Assembly (NCBI RefSeq): GCF_020532605.1
Contig: NZ_JAJATW010000019.1
Location: 1-64,000 of the forward strand
From: Marinomonas algarum
Lineage (GTDB): Bacteria > Pseudomonadota > Gammaproteobacteria > Pseudomonadales > Marinomonadaceae
Direction: 5' to 3'
Length of the DNA stretch: 64,000 nt
Shown: piece by piece, positions 9,341 through 18,259 of the stretch
Layout: the number at the start of each line of letters is the position of its first letter
Position numbering within the stretch: the stretch's first letter is position 1
Notes under the pieces: model-generated
What the model was told of the DNA's origin: nothing
Database searches by the model: none
Seen by the model: only the letters and a program-made list of their open reading frames with translations
Made by a program: the position numbers and the translations under genes

Positions 9341-10296
9341 AAGGGCTATCCATTTAGAACAACCAATGTCAATATGTAGTGATGAACAAAAAATCTTCTT
9401 CACTCAAAGCGGGTATTCATTACCTTAAAAATTGGAGTCAATTTGTTGACTGGTTCCACGATGAGCAAGCTTGTCGTGATTATCTGTACACGCTTCGCTG
9501 GCCTAATGGCTTCATATGCCCAAATTGTTTGGCCCACAAGGCACCTTATAGCCTTGCTAAAAATAAACTTAAATGTACTCAGTGTCGAAAGCAAACGTCT
9601 GTCACGGCAGGTACTATTTTTGATAAAACGAGAACACCACTTAAAGACTGGTTTGCTGCGATTTGGTATCTTACAAATCAAAAAAATGGAGTAAGTGCGC
9701 TTGGTATACAGCGCTTACTTGGACTTGGAAGCTATCAAACAGCTTGGTCGATATTGCATCGATTACGCTATGCAATGATCAATCCTGAAAGAGATAAGTT
9801 ATCAGGAATTATTGAGGTAGATGAAACCTTCGTAGGTGTCTTAGTTAATATAAATCAACAAGATAAGAAGAAGTTTGTTGTGTTGATCGCAATAGAATTA
9901 ATTGAGCCAAAAGGGTTTGGTCGTATCAGATTGCGACAGGTAGATAGAGCGACGAAAAGCAACATAGAGCAATTCATAGTCGATGTTATTGAACCAGATA
10001 GTCAAATTGGTTCAAATATACCTGCTCACGAAACCATGCCAGGGGTTCACAGAGTAGCCTCTTTACTAAAGCGTTGGTTGTTAGGGACCTATCAAGGTGC
10101 TGTTCAATCTAAACACCTCGACTACTATTTAGATGAATATACCTTTAGATTTAACAGAAGAAAATCGCGGTCTAGAGGGCTATTATTTTATCGATTACTT
10201 GAGCAATCTGTGACAACAAAACCCCTAACCTATAAAGGCATTAGAGCTAGATAAACACTATATATAGTGTCTGGTCGCTCTAAATGGATAGCCCTT
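9341..10296 (+). mobile_element. IS1595-family insertion sequence inside the umuDC operator
   Basis: 956 bp bounded by perfect 18-bp terminal inverted repeats, AAGGGCTATCCATTTAGA, and flanked by an 8-bp duplication ATATTTAT (9333-9340 and 10297-10304). Eight-base duplications and this transposase type are typical of the IS1595 family. Insertion split a LexA box and separated umuD from its promoter. Confidence 0.95.
9382..10254 (+). CDS. IS1595-family transposase, probably missing a catalytic segment
   Basis: 290 residues from ATG 9382 (an adjacent in-frame start lies at 9379). An N-terminal zinc ribbon (CPNCLAHKAPY...CTQCRKQ, about 47-73) is followed by the first DDE motif (GIIEVDETFVG, about 148-158) and a family-typical C-terminus (HETMPGVHRVASLLKRWLLGTYQGA, KHLDYYLDEYTFRFNRR). 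Between VIEPDSQIG and the HETMPG block I cannot find the usual TDGW-GY segment with the second catalytic Asp, so an in-frame deletion of about 20 residues is likely. The copy may need a transposase supplied in trans. Confidence 0.85.
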   Translation: MNKKSSSLKAGIHYLKNWSQFVDWFHDEQACRDYLYTLRWPNGFICPNCLAHKAPYSLAKNKLKCTQCRKQTSVTAGTIFDKTRTPLKDWFAAIWYLTNQKNGVSALGIQRLLGLGSYQTAWSILHRLRYAMINPERDKLSGIIEVDETFVGVLVNINQQDKKKFVVLIAIELIEPKGFGRIRLRQVDRATKSNIEQFIVDVIEPDSQIGSNIPAHETMPGVHRVASLLKRWLLGTYQGAVQSKHLDYYLDEYTFRFNRRKSRSRGLLFYRLLEQSVTTKPLTYKGIRAR

Positions 10297-10304
10297 ATAT
10301 TTAT

Positions 10305-10336
10305 ACAGTATAATTTTAAATAACTATTAATGACAA
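10305..10336 (-). promoter_or_regulatory. Original umuDC promoter and right part of the LexA box
   Basis: On the minus strand TTGTCA (10331-10336) and TTATAC (10308-10313) are 17 bases apart, a good sigma70 promoter overlapped by the LexA half-site. It fires towards umuDC but is now 956 bp further away, beyond an IS transcribed in the opposite direction. Confidence 0.6.
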
Positions 10337-10416
10337 TACTTTGTTTAAATTTCTAATCTGAAACAGAGTGACATTTATCTGTTCATGACATTCATTGCGA
10401 ATGCTTGTTAAGAAAG

Positions 10417-10432
10417 CTTTCACATGTGAAAG
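10417..10432. promoter_or_regulatory. Dispersed palindrome CTTTCACATGTGAAAG, copy 1
   Basis: Perfect 16-bp palindrome, the leftmost of eight copies on the plasmid backbone. It lies upstream of the small damaged regulator genes at 10617-11050. See the ParB entry for a possible binding protein. Confidence 0.75.
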
Positions 10433-10616
10433 TTTCGTGTTGAAAGGTATACCATGGATCTATGGGTCAAATTAGAGGCTGAAAAATTAAAAGCTTTCTG
10501 TTGGCGACGTTTTGTGCACATTCTCTTCTCTCTAAATTTGCGGTAAAAATACACTATATATTTACTACATGCCGAAAAACGTATTGATGTTACTCATTAA
10601 ACAAAACGAGGTTTCT

Positions 10617-10664
10617 ATGGAAAGTAGAAAGTTAATCGAATTTTTATCACTGATGAGCGCCTAG
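10617..10664 (+). pseudogene. Duplicated, truncated start of the following regulator gene
   Basis: The reading frame MESRKLIEFLSLMSA stops after 15 codons. Its start region, including the upstream bases AGGTTT and ATGGAAAGTAGAAAGTTAAT, is repeated almost exactly at 10736-10763. It looks like a partial tandem duplication of the 5' end of the next gene, though a short leader peptide is possible. Confidence 0.4.
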
Positions 10665-10742
10665 TCATCAAGAATGACACTTAAACATGTCATAAGTGTG
10701 TACTTAATTTGCTATCAACCCACTAAATTAAAAAAGGTTTGT

Positions 10743-11050
10743 ATGGAAAGTAGAAAGTTAATCGAGGTTCTTGCGGCAGCTAGGGGTTTTGGAGTTCAAA
10801 GCATCGCTCAGCTGGAGTTTTTTCTAAAGGTCGCTTATTCAGATCCGCTCACTATACTCGAAATCGCTGACACGGATGATGCGACTTCCTTGGAATACAA
10901 AAAACGCTGGGGCAATTTATCAAGCTATCAAGTGGTAGCGCATACAGAAACAGAGACGGTTTAGGGCTTCTTAAATACGCTAATACTGGCATGAATAGGA
11001 AAGTCACGCTTACAGACAAAGGGATTAGGTTAAAGCAACAGATTGAATGA
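10743..11050 (+). pseudogene. Small winged-helix (MarR-like) regulator, frameshifted
   Basis: The open frame (MESRKLIEVLAAARGFGVQSIAQLEFFLKVAY...) ends at a TAG at 10964 after 73 residues. In the next frame the sequence continues DGLGLLKYANTGMNRKVTLT and then DKGIRLKQQIE to 11050. That segment looks like the wing and C-terminal helix of MarR-type regulators (RKVTLTDKG is typical). A 1-base deletion near 10955 would join them into a protein of about 100 residues. It lies between palindrome copies 1 and 2, upstream of traF, so the intact gene may have regulated transfer. Confidence 0.5.
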
Positions 11051-11059
11051 GAAATAAGT

Positions 11060-11075
11060 CTTTCACATGTGAAAG
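11060..11075. promoter_or_regulatory. Dispersed palindrome CTTTCACATGTGAAAG, copy 2
   Basis: Perfect 16-bp palindrome (18 bp counting flanking T/A) about 125 bases upstream of traF, followed directly by TTGACG. It is well placed to control the traF-traH-traG operon. Confidence 0.75.
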
Positions 11076-11199
11076 ATTTGACGATTGCTAATATTTTAAC
11101 CAACCTCGTCCTTTCTCCCTTTTTGGGATATTTCACATACCTTAAAGCACAACCCCCTCAAGTAGCATGGTGTAACATTCACAAATTGCGCCTTAAGCT

Positions 11200-12228
11200 A
11201 TGCTTAGATACCCAAACAAAATTCTACTTTCCTTAACTTTGTGCGCTTTAACACAGAGCGCTTTCGCTGAGGTAGGCTCTCCGGGCTTTGGTTTTTTCGA
11301 CAAAAAGGCCGAAGGTTGGTTCTTTTACAACGAGGAAGAGCCTGAAGAAGAGATCGAAATAGAAGAAATTGAACCTCAAATCGCAGCAGAGCCAGAGACT
11401 AAGCCACCAGAAAAAGAGCCTGAGCCGGTACTGGCTATACCAACCGCACCTTCCGTACTTTCCGCTTCGTGGTTTCGTGAGAATCTACCAAAGTACAAAG
11501 ACGCCGCTTGGGACAATCCTACAGTTGAAAACCTTCGCACCTATTTGTATTTACAACGCTATGCGATGGATCGAAGCGAACAGTTTGCAAATGCGTCAGA
11601 AATGGCCGTGGTGGGTGATCCATTCCTCGACGAAGAGGCAAGAAGGCCATCGGCTACCTATGCGTCTCAAAAACTAGACCGCTGGGCCGGTAATGAATCC
11701 GATAAGCTGATTGCCAAAATCGCTAAGAAAGCGGGGATGTTTTTCTTCTTCAAATCCGACTCTAATGCCAGCCAAATACAAGCCCCTATCGTTAGTGCGC
11801 TTAAATTTCGGGAAAACTTTACCGTATTACCCGTCTCTGTGGACGGAAAACCGCTCCCGGATGGCTCTTTTCCAGATTTCAGAGTGGATGAAGGCCAAGC
11901 GGAAAGGTTAGGAGTTGTGGATTATCCCTCTCTGTTTCTTGTTTCAGGAGAAAGGGAAGTTGAACCGGTATCTCAAGGCATCCTTTCGTTGGCAGAAATA
12001 AAGCACCGGATCATATTGGTTGCTAATCGTCGCGGCTGGATAACGGCTGAAGAGTTCAATAAGACAAAACCTATTATGAATCTTGACAGGAATTTAGCCG
12101 CTATTTTAGATCAGGATTCTAAAGAGCTTTCTTCTATTGCTGCCCAAAGTGGCGATGCAGAGTCAAACTTTATTCCACCAGAAAAGCTTAGTGAGTTTAT
12201 TCAGAAAAAATTTCTTCAGGATCGTTGA
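11200..12228 (+). CDS. traF: Conjugative pilus assembly protein TraF
   Basis: 342 residues with a signal peptide (cleavage near AFA|EV, about residue 23), so periplasmic. After an acidic, proline-rich linker (about 45-85) comes the TraF/TrbB thioredoxin-like domain (about 150-310). The active-site region reads FFFFKSDSNASQ, with no CxxC, as in other TraF proteins that lack redox cysteines. In F-type systems TraF helps assemble the conjugative pilus with TraH and TraW. It is the first gene of traF-H-G and ends one base before the traH start. Confidence 0.9.
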   Translation: MLRYPNKILLSLTLCALTQSAFAEVGSPGFGFFDKKAEGWFFYNEEEPEEEIEIEEIEPQIAAEPETKPPEKEPEPVLAIPTAPSVLSASWFRENLPKYKDAAWDNPTVENLRTYLYLQRYAMDRSEQFANASEMAVVGDPFLDEEARRPSATYASQKLDRWAGNESDKLIAKIAKKAGMFFFFKSDSNASQIQAPIVSALKFRENFTVLPVSVDGKPLPDGSFPDFRVDEGQAERLGVVDYPSLFLVSGEREVEPVSQGILSLAEIKHRIILVANRRGWITAEEFNKTKPIMNLDRNLAAILDQDSKELSSIAAQSGDAESNFIPPEKLSEFIQKKFLQDR

Positions 12229-12229
12229 T

Positions 12230-13708
12230 ATGAGAAAAATCATTAAAGTAAAAAGTAATCCGTTTAGACTAAAGAAGTTAGTCACTGTTTCTACTTTTGC
12301 CCTGATCTCCGCAACTTTGTCATTTCCGGTCAATGCTGACATTCAAGGAGATGCGAACGCACTTCAATCAGAGATAGACAGTTTTTTTGGCGATATGAGT
12401 AATGTCACAGTACCCGGTGTTTTTGAAACGCAGCGACGCGGCGTGATTAGTGGTGGCCGATATACGCTCAAAACAAAAATATTTGATGAAAACCTCGTAA
12501 ATTTTGTTCCTCCTTCATGGAAAGGCGGCTGTGGCGGTATTGATATGTTTGGCGGATCGTTCAGCTTTATATCGTCAGATCAGCTTGTACAGTTACTAAG
12601 GCAGGTCGCATCAAACGGGAAAGGTTACGCTTTTCAACTTGCCATTGATAATGTCTGCCCAACTTGTTCTAAGCACATGGAGTCTTTTCAGAAAAAGATG
12701 CAGGCACTTAATCAGCACCTTGGCAACTCTTGTCAGCTTGCACAAGGCATAGTTAATGACGCCATAGGAGCATCAGATAATAAAGCAAAAACAGATGCCT
12801 CTATTGCTGCTACGACCAAAGGCTTAGTTAGTGATGTCTTTGGTGCGAGGGAAGAGGTGGAAACAGGTAAGTCGTCTGAAGAAGAACTTGGAGAAGCGTT
12901 GCTGTTAGAAAAAGAATTGATCGGTAATGTTGTTTGGCAACAGCTGAAAAAACAAAACGTTCAGTCTTGGTTTTCGTCTGGCGGTTCGGATGACAGTCTA
13001 CTAGAAATCATGATGAGTTTGACCGGTACTTTAATTAGAACCGCGCCAATACCTGATCCTGAAGACCCCGGCGATCCAAGCGACGCGGCAACCTCATTGC
13101 CTCTTATTACCAAACCACCGAAAGAGGGTATTCTTCAAGCGATATTGTCAGGCGGAACAGTAAAAGCTTATGAGTGTGATGATAGCGAAAAATGTTTCTA
13201 TCCTGGTGATCAAGATCTCACCGTGGATGGTATGGCCCTTAAAATTCAGGATATGCTTTTGGGATCTGATTCTAAACCCGGCATTATCTTCAAATTTGCA
13301 AACAACCAAGGAAAGCTAACCGATTCAGAAACGGCGCTTATGTCAAGTTTGCCCGCAGGCGCAGGCACTATCATTCGTAACCTATCTGTTTTGTCAGAAG
13401 ACGCTTCAAGAATGTTTGTTTTAAGAACATCTAACTCGATTGCTTTAGAGATAGTTTATACGTTAACAGAAGAACTTTTCCGGGCGGTTCTTTTAAGTAT
13501 CAGCCAATCTAAATCACCTCATGCAGCGAAGGCTTTAAAAGATGTGTCTAAAGCAAGAAATACGGTCTATCAGGATTTCTTGTTCTTACAAAGTCAGAAT
13601 GGAGATATGAGTGAGTTAATAGACAATTACAACTCTATGCTGTCTACGCTTCGTAAGAAAAAGTACATTTCAGACAGTGTTGTTCCACCACAGCAAACAC
13701 GAAATTAA
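12230..13708 (+). CDS. traH: Conjugative transfer protein TraH
   Basis: 492 residues from ATG 12230 (AGGAT upstream, overlapping the traF end). A longer frame begins at 12137 inside traF but has no ribosome site. The signal peptide ends near FPVNA|DI (about 40). Family features: QRRGVISGGRYTLKT, PSWKGGCGGIDMFGGSFSFI and a CPTCSKHM cysteine pair. TraH is a periplasmic/outer-membrane-associated F-pilus assembly factor acting with TraF and TraW. It is coupled to traG 9 bases downstream. Confidence 0.93.
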   Translation: MRKIIKVKSNPFRLKKLVTVSTFALISATLSFPVNADIQGDANALQSEIDSFFGDMSNVTVPGVFETQRRGVISGGRYTLKTKIFDENLVNFVPPSWKGGCGGIDMFGGSFSFISSDQLVQLLRQVASNGKGYAFQLAIDNVCPTCSKHMESFQKKMQALNQHLGNSCQLAQGIVNDAIGASDNKAKTDASIAATTKGLVSDVFGAREEVETGKSSEEELGEALLLEKELIGNVVWQQLKKQNVQSWFSSGGSDDSLLEIMMSLTGTLIRTAPIPDPEDPGDPSDAATSLPLITKPPKEGILQAILSGGTVKAYECDDSEKCFYPGDQDLTVDGMALKIQDMLLGSDSKPGIIFKFANNQGKLTDSETALMSSLPAGAGTIIRNLSVLSEDASRMFVLRTSNSIALEIVYTLTEELFRAVLLSISQSKSPHAAKALKDVSKARNTVYQDFLFLQSQNGDMSELIDNYNSMLSTLRKKKYISDSVVPPQQTRN

Positions 13709-13717
13709 GGGGCGATC

Positions 13718-16700
13718 ATGTTTGAAATATACTCAGTCGGGGATGCCGCTTTTTTAGAGCAAATATTAATCGCGGTTGCTATGGTGACATCAACTGGCTC
13801 TTTCGAAAAGATGGTAGCCATTGGTTTGCTTATTGGCGTTATCTTTATTTTTGCTCAAAGTATTTTACAGGGTGCAACGCAGGTAAATTTTCAACAAATT
13901 CTGCTTGGTTATATCATTTACGCGATGTTTTTTATTCCGACTGTGACGGTGACTATTGAGGACTCGTACTCAGGCGAAGTAAGGGTGGTTGCCAATGTGC
14001 CTTTAGGGGTTGGCGCTGCCGGGGGCATAATATCAACCGTTGGCTACAACATCACTCAATTGTTTGAGCAGGGTTATGGGGTAATAACGCCTAGTGTGAC
14101 TGACACCAAATTTGCAGAGTCATTGACGATTTTAAATAGTTTGCGAAAAGAGGTTGCTTCAACACCTGTTTATACTGCCATGAATCAGTCAATTAGCCCA
14201 AATGCAGACATAGAAATGTCATGGAATAATTACATACGTGAATGTACTTTAACCGCCGTCGATCTTGGCGAAAGAAGATTAAGTGACATCACAAGTGAAG
14301 CAATACCCGAAGCGTATAAGTTCTCTTCAGATCTATATGGAACTAGGCTTTATTTAGACTCAAGCGATGGGACTGACTATACCTGTAGCGATGGTTACAC
14401 TCGATTGATTCAAGCTACCGCAAGCGGTATTTCTGGTTCTACATACACATCTCAGGCAATCATTAATCTATTAGGTATTGATAACACTTACACTGGCAAA
14501 ACGGGGCAAGCATACATATCAGATGCTTTAAACTCATTAGGTGTCATATCAACATCAGGGACAGAGTACCTAACAGCCGCCGTTGTTGAGCCTATTTATT
14601 TTGCCGCCGCAGAAGGCCGATACTCTGACTTTCAAGATCTATCTTCGGCTATGATGATCAACCAAGCCATACAGCAAAGAAACACGCAGTGGGCGGCAGA
14701 ACAATCTATGTTCATGACCATTGCTCGACCTATGATGACGTTTTTTGAAGGTTTTGTTTATGCCATCACGCCGTTCATGGGGTTCCTCATAGTGCTTGGT
14801 AGCTTTGGTCTTGGGTTGGCAGGAAAATACTTTCAGACTTTACTTTGGATTCAGCTATGGATGCCGGTTCTTTCGATAATTAACCTGTACATACATACCT
14901 CAGCTACCGCTCAATTATCTAATCTGAGTGGCCCTTTAACATCAATGTACGCCTTGAATAAATCAACAGCACAGCTACAAGATTGGGTGGCGACCGGGGG
15001 GATGCTCGCCGCTGCCACTCCAATTATATCTCTCTTTATTGTGACCGGCTCTACCTACGCTTTCACAAGCTTAGCTGGGCGCATAAGCGGTCAAGACCAC
15101 ATAGATGAAAAAGTTCAAAGCAAAGACCTGTTAGATAACGGGCCTATATCTAACAATGCTGCTTCGAATGAATATAACGATCTTACAGGCATGGCCTCCA
15201 CAGGCGCAGCTGGCCTTATGGGTTCGATTTCATTCGGGTCTGGTTTGAACAATATGACCTCTTCGGCTTATCAAAAGATGAAGACCGACCAAGCATCATT
15301 CGCTGAATCGTTGGGGGCCAGTTTTTCTAGCGGCCAAATGGACGCTCAAACTTATTCTCAAGCAGCTTCCATTGGTCGTACTCACTCTGCAACTTACGGA
15401 CAAACTGAAGGCATCGTAAACGAACGCGCCAATCAGATCATGGAAAATACATCCATTGGTTCGGAACACACCGATGCTGTAAAAGGTGTTGTGTCAGCAG
15501 TAGCGAGTGGTGCTATCTCTGGTGAAATGGGAAAAAAAATGGTCAATCAATTGGCCGACCAATACGGTATTGGTGAAGACACAAGCCAGAAGACTCCCAT
15601 TAGCGCTGACAGCAAAAATCCTAAAGCAACAGCTGAAAGGGCACTGTCAACTAAAAAAGGCACAGCGAGATCTGAAACAGCATCAAGCTCTAATGGTGGT
15701 GGCCTTAAAGGTGAGACTGGTCTTAAAGTGGGTGCAAACAAAGAAACCTCTGACACTAGATCCACCAAATCAAGCAATAACACGGCTGTCTCGGACGCTC
15801 TTCGATTCTCAGAACAAGAGCAGGCTCAAGTGTCGAATAATCTTGCAAGCGCCATTACAGAAAGCAGTAATGACGCATCAACGTCAAGCCTAAACAGTCA
15901 GCAGTCTCAATCTCTTGTTGCTTCATCGCAGCAACTCTTAAGCTCTGCCGAATCCTACTCTGAATTGGCTTCAATGAGTCAACAGTATAGCGCAGCCAAC
16001 AATCTAAGTTTGCGTGACGTTGCCTCACAAGTTTCAAGAGACGGTGAAGCAATGTCAGGTTTGAATACCTACTGGAATACTGGCGGTGTCAGTGCTGAAA
16101 CCAAAGATGAAGCACAAGAATTGTATCAACGGTATTCAGCTCCATCGACGCAAGGCGGTTATGGTCTGGACTCTAGCTCTGCTTTGGCCGCGGCTAGGAT
16201 CAAGGCGCTCCAGAACTCAAACAACCACTCAGATACATCAGGACAGCAATATCAGAACAATTTCAGTGCCGCTTTAGGAGCAGTAGGCAAATCAATGGGG
16301 CTATCAGTTAACCCACCCGGCGGTTTTGAAAGAAATGCCGGTCTTGAAAATATCGACAACAATAGTATTCAGGGTAAAGTTAAAGAGGCTACTTCTGATG
16401 TTGAGGGTGCGGTATCAGGAGCGCAATCGCTTCAAGCATCCGATTCTCAAGGCGGCCCTGCATATACTGATCCAGTGACAAGTACAGAAGCACCGCAAGC
16501 CGTTATGGCTGAAGCAAATTCTAACTCTGAAAAAATTACTGACTCTGGCGCCAAAAAAGAGGCCGCTAGACAGTCAAACTTCGAAGAACAGGCTCGGCAA
16601 CAATATATTAGCAACGCTCCAGAATATAGCCGCTTAGGTGCAGCAGAATTTTATGGTGCCGTTGAGAATCTTGATGATTGGGTATCAAGACGAGGCGAAG

Positions 16701-17497
16701 AGGCAATGAACGCTGGTGAAAGTCTCGTTAACGCAGCTTGGGCAGGAATAAAAGGGGCGGCGGAAGCCTTCGACAATAAAATGGATGAACTTCAGAACGA
16801 CCCTAACGCCAGACGAATGTTTATTCTAGCTAATCTCGTTGAGGATGAAGAGGCTGCAAACTCTGGATTCATGGGGGAACTGACTTCAGGTATAACAAGT
16901 GCTGGTCGTTCTATTCTTGGCGCGGCGGCGGCGGGTATGGAGCTGGTGAACGGAGATATGTCATTCAGCGATTTATCGGGAATGTCACTTGAAGAAAAGG
17001 GCATGGTTTACCAAGCAGGAATAGTCCATGCCGCATCTCAAGGTGGAGAAGCCGCAGTTCAGCAGTTTAAAGACGACTTTGGAGTGGACTTTAAAGATGA
17101 CTTCTATAACGAAGGTGTTTCAAGAGGGCTAACGCATGAGCAGGCTCAAGTGTATGCGGAGTCATTTGATCAAGGGCCAGATATTTCCAACATCTCCGGC
17201 ACTCCAAGCAGTAGAGATGTCGCTATACAGGAGTTAATGGAAACCTACGCTGAAAGAAACAGGGCTGGTGATATTATAAGGAACGATGACGGATCGCCTT
17301 ACTTAACAGAAGAAAACCAAGCTTTTGCTGATAGGCTGGTCAATGATATTACCGAATCAACTCGGGCAGGCTCAGACCTTTCAGGAAGCTACTTGGCGGG
17401 GATTTCTCATTACAATAACATGGTCAACCAATCTATCTTTGAAAACGATCAGCCTCCTGGTGGGGATGTCTCCCTTGGGCCTATCACGGCCAGATAG
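13718..17497 (+). CDS. traG: Mating-pair stabilisation protein TraG
   Basis: 1259 residues, longer than F TraG (938). The N-terminal TraG_N membrane domain has several hydrophobic segments (about 15-75 and 340-450, including FFEGFVYAITPFMGFLIVLGSFGLGLAGKYFQ). A long Ser/Gln-rich, largely hydrophilic periplasmic or cytoplasmic C-terminus follows. The family supports pilus assembly, stabilises mating pairs, and in SXT/F carries the recognition region for entry exclusion. AAGGGG precedes the ATG. Last gene of traF-H-G, with a strong terminator after it. Confidence 0.92.
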   Translation: MFEIYSVGDAAFLEQILIAVAMVTSTGSFEKMVAIGLLIGVIFIFAQSILQGATQVNFQQILLGYIIYAMFFIPTVTVTIEDSYSGEVRVVANVPLGVGAAGGIISTVGYNITQLFEQGYGVITPSVTDTKFAESLTILNSLRKEVASTPVYTAMNQSISPNADIEMSWNNYIRECTLTAVDLGERRLSDITSEAIPEAYKFSSDLYGTRLYLDSSDGTDYTCSDGYTRLIQATASGISGSTYTSQAIINLLGIDNTYTGKTGQAYISDALNSLGVISTSGTEYLTAAVVEPIYFAAAEGRYSDFQDLSSAMMINQAIQQRNTQWAAEQSMFMTIARPMMTFFEGFVYAITPFMGFLIVLGSFGLGLAGKYFQTLLWIQLWMPVLSIINLYIHTSATAQLSNLSGPLTSMYALNKSTAQLQDWVATGGMLAAATPIISLFIVTGSTYAFTSLAGRISGQDHIDEKVQSKDLLDNGPISNNAASNEYNDLTGMASTGAAGLMGSISFGSGLNNMTSSAYQKMKTDQASFAESLGASFSSGQMDAQTYSQAASIGRTHSATYGQTEGIVNERANQIMENTSIGSEHTDAVKGVVSAVASGAISGEMGKKMVNQLADQYGIGEDTSQKTPISADSKNPKATAERALSTKKGTARSETASSSNGGGLKGETGLKVGANKETSDTRSTKSSNNTAVSDALRFSEQEQAQVSNNLASAITESSNDASTSSLNSQQSQSLVASSQQLLSSAESYSELASMSQQYSAANNLSLRDVASQVSRDGEAMSGLNTYWNTGGVSAETKDEAQELYQRYSAPSTQGGYGLDSSSALAAARIKALQNSNNHSDTSGQQYQNNFSAALGAVGKSMGLSVNPPGGFERNAGLENIDNNSIQGKVKEATSDVEGAVSGAQSLQASDSQGGPAYTDPVTSTEAPQAVMAEANSNSEKITDSGAKKEAARQSNFEEQARQQYISNAPEYSRLGAAEFYGAVENLDDWVSRRGEEAMNAGESLVNAAWAGIKGAAEAFDNKMDELQNDPNARRMFILANLVEDEEAANSGFMGELTSGITSAGRSILGAAAAGMELVNGDMSFSDLSGMSLEEKGMVYQAGIVHAASQGGEAAVQQFKDDFGVDFKDDFYNEGVSRGLTHEQAQVYAESFDQGPDISNISGTPSSRDVAIQELMETYAERNRAGDIIRNDDGSPYLTEENQAFADRLVNDITESTRAGSDLSGSYLAGISHYNNMVNQSIFENDQPPGGDVSLGPITAR

Positions 17498-17530
17498 ATA
17501 CGCTGAAGGGTGGCCCATACTTTAAAACCT

Positions 17531-17569
17531 AAAAAACTCTAATCTTTAACTTTCGGATTAGAGTTTTTT
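17531..17569. terminator. Bidirectional terminator after traG
   Basis: Perfect 14-bp stem AAAAAACTCTAATC / GATTAGAGTTTTTT with an 11-base loop. A-run and T-run flank it, so it works for traG on the plus strand and for the membrane protein gene on the minus strand. Confidence 0.9.
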
Positions 17570-17590
17570 AGCTTTCACCAAGTCTCATCA

Positions 17591-18229
17591 TTAGAAAATA
17601 TTTCCGCTTGGATCGTCATCATGAAATTCAGGATTTAACCCGCCCCTTCCGTTGTAATCAAATGGATCATTATAACTTGCTGAATTGTTGTTTCCTTTTT
17701 GGTGTGTACCCTTGCCGTTTGCATTCTTTCTATAATTGTAGCTTTCCTTTCCAAATTCTCCATTGAAGGAGTTCCTCTGAAATGAACTGGTTCGTGCATT
17801 TTTCAACGGGCTGTCAAAGTCGAAGAAAGACCTAGATCGGGCATCTTCACCAAAGACCTCTGCAATTCTGTCTTCTCTACATCCGTTGTAGTACCTGAAA
17901 GCTTTGATAAACCTTACGACAAGGACAACCATTATTAGCACGAGGCCAATGGCCCAAAATATCGGTGTGGTTCGAACGATACCTAGCGCTATCTCACCAA
18001 CACCTAGGGCAAAAAGCGTGAAACCTAGCGCCCAAGGACTTTTTCTCAAAACATTAAAGATCAGTGCGACGATACAAAACAGTGAACCAAACATTAGCCA
18101 TAAGGCGATTGTCGGATTCGCAAGACCGACAAAAAAGCTAGATGGGAACCCAATTAATGACGCGATCCACATGAATTTTTTAAATCTTCTTCTCTTTATT
18201 TGCTCGTTGCTCTCTTGTGATTGTCTCAT
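17591..18229 (-). CDS. Inner-membrane protein convergent with traG (candidate entry exclusion)
   Basis: 212 residues from the ATG at 18229, chosen over 18256 because AAGGAG sits just upstream. Four hydrophobic segments (about 20-110) are followed by a hydrophilic Asn/Ser/Gly-rich tail of about 90 residues. Family not recognised. In SXT/R391 and F-like systems an inner-membrane entry-exclusion protein is encoded next to traG and interacts with it. Position and topology make this a candidate, but no sequence motif proves it. Confidence 0.6.
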   Translation of the reverse strand: MRQSQESNEQIKRRRFKKFMWIASLIGFPSSFFVGLANPTIALWLMFGSLFCIVALIFNVLRKSPWALGFTLFALGVGEIALGIVRTTPIFWAIGLVLIMVVLVVRFIKAFRYYNGCREDRIAEVFGEDARSRSFFDFDSPLKNARTSSFQRNSFNGEFGKESYNYRKNANGKGTHQKGNNNSASYNDPFDYNGRGGLNPEFHDDDPSGNIF

Positions 18230-18259
18230 TGGAAAACTCCTTTTCTTTGTTTGCATGTA

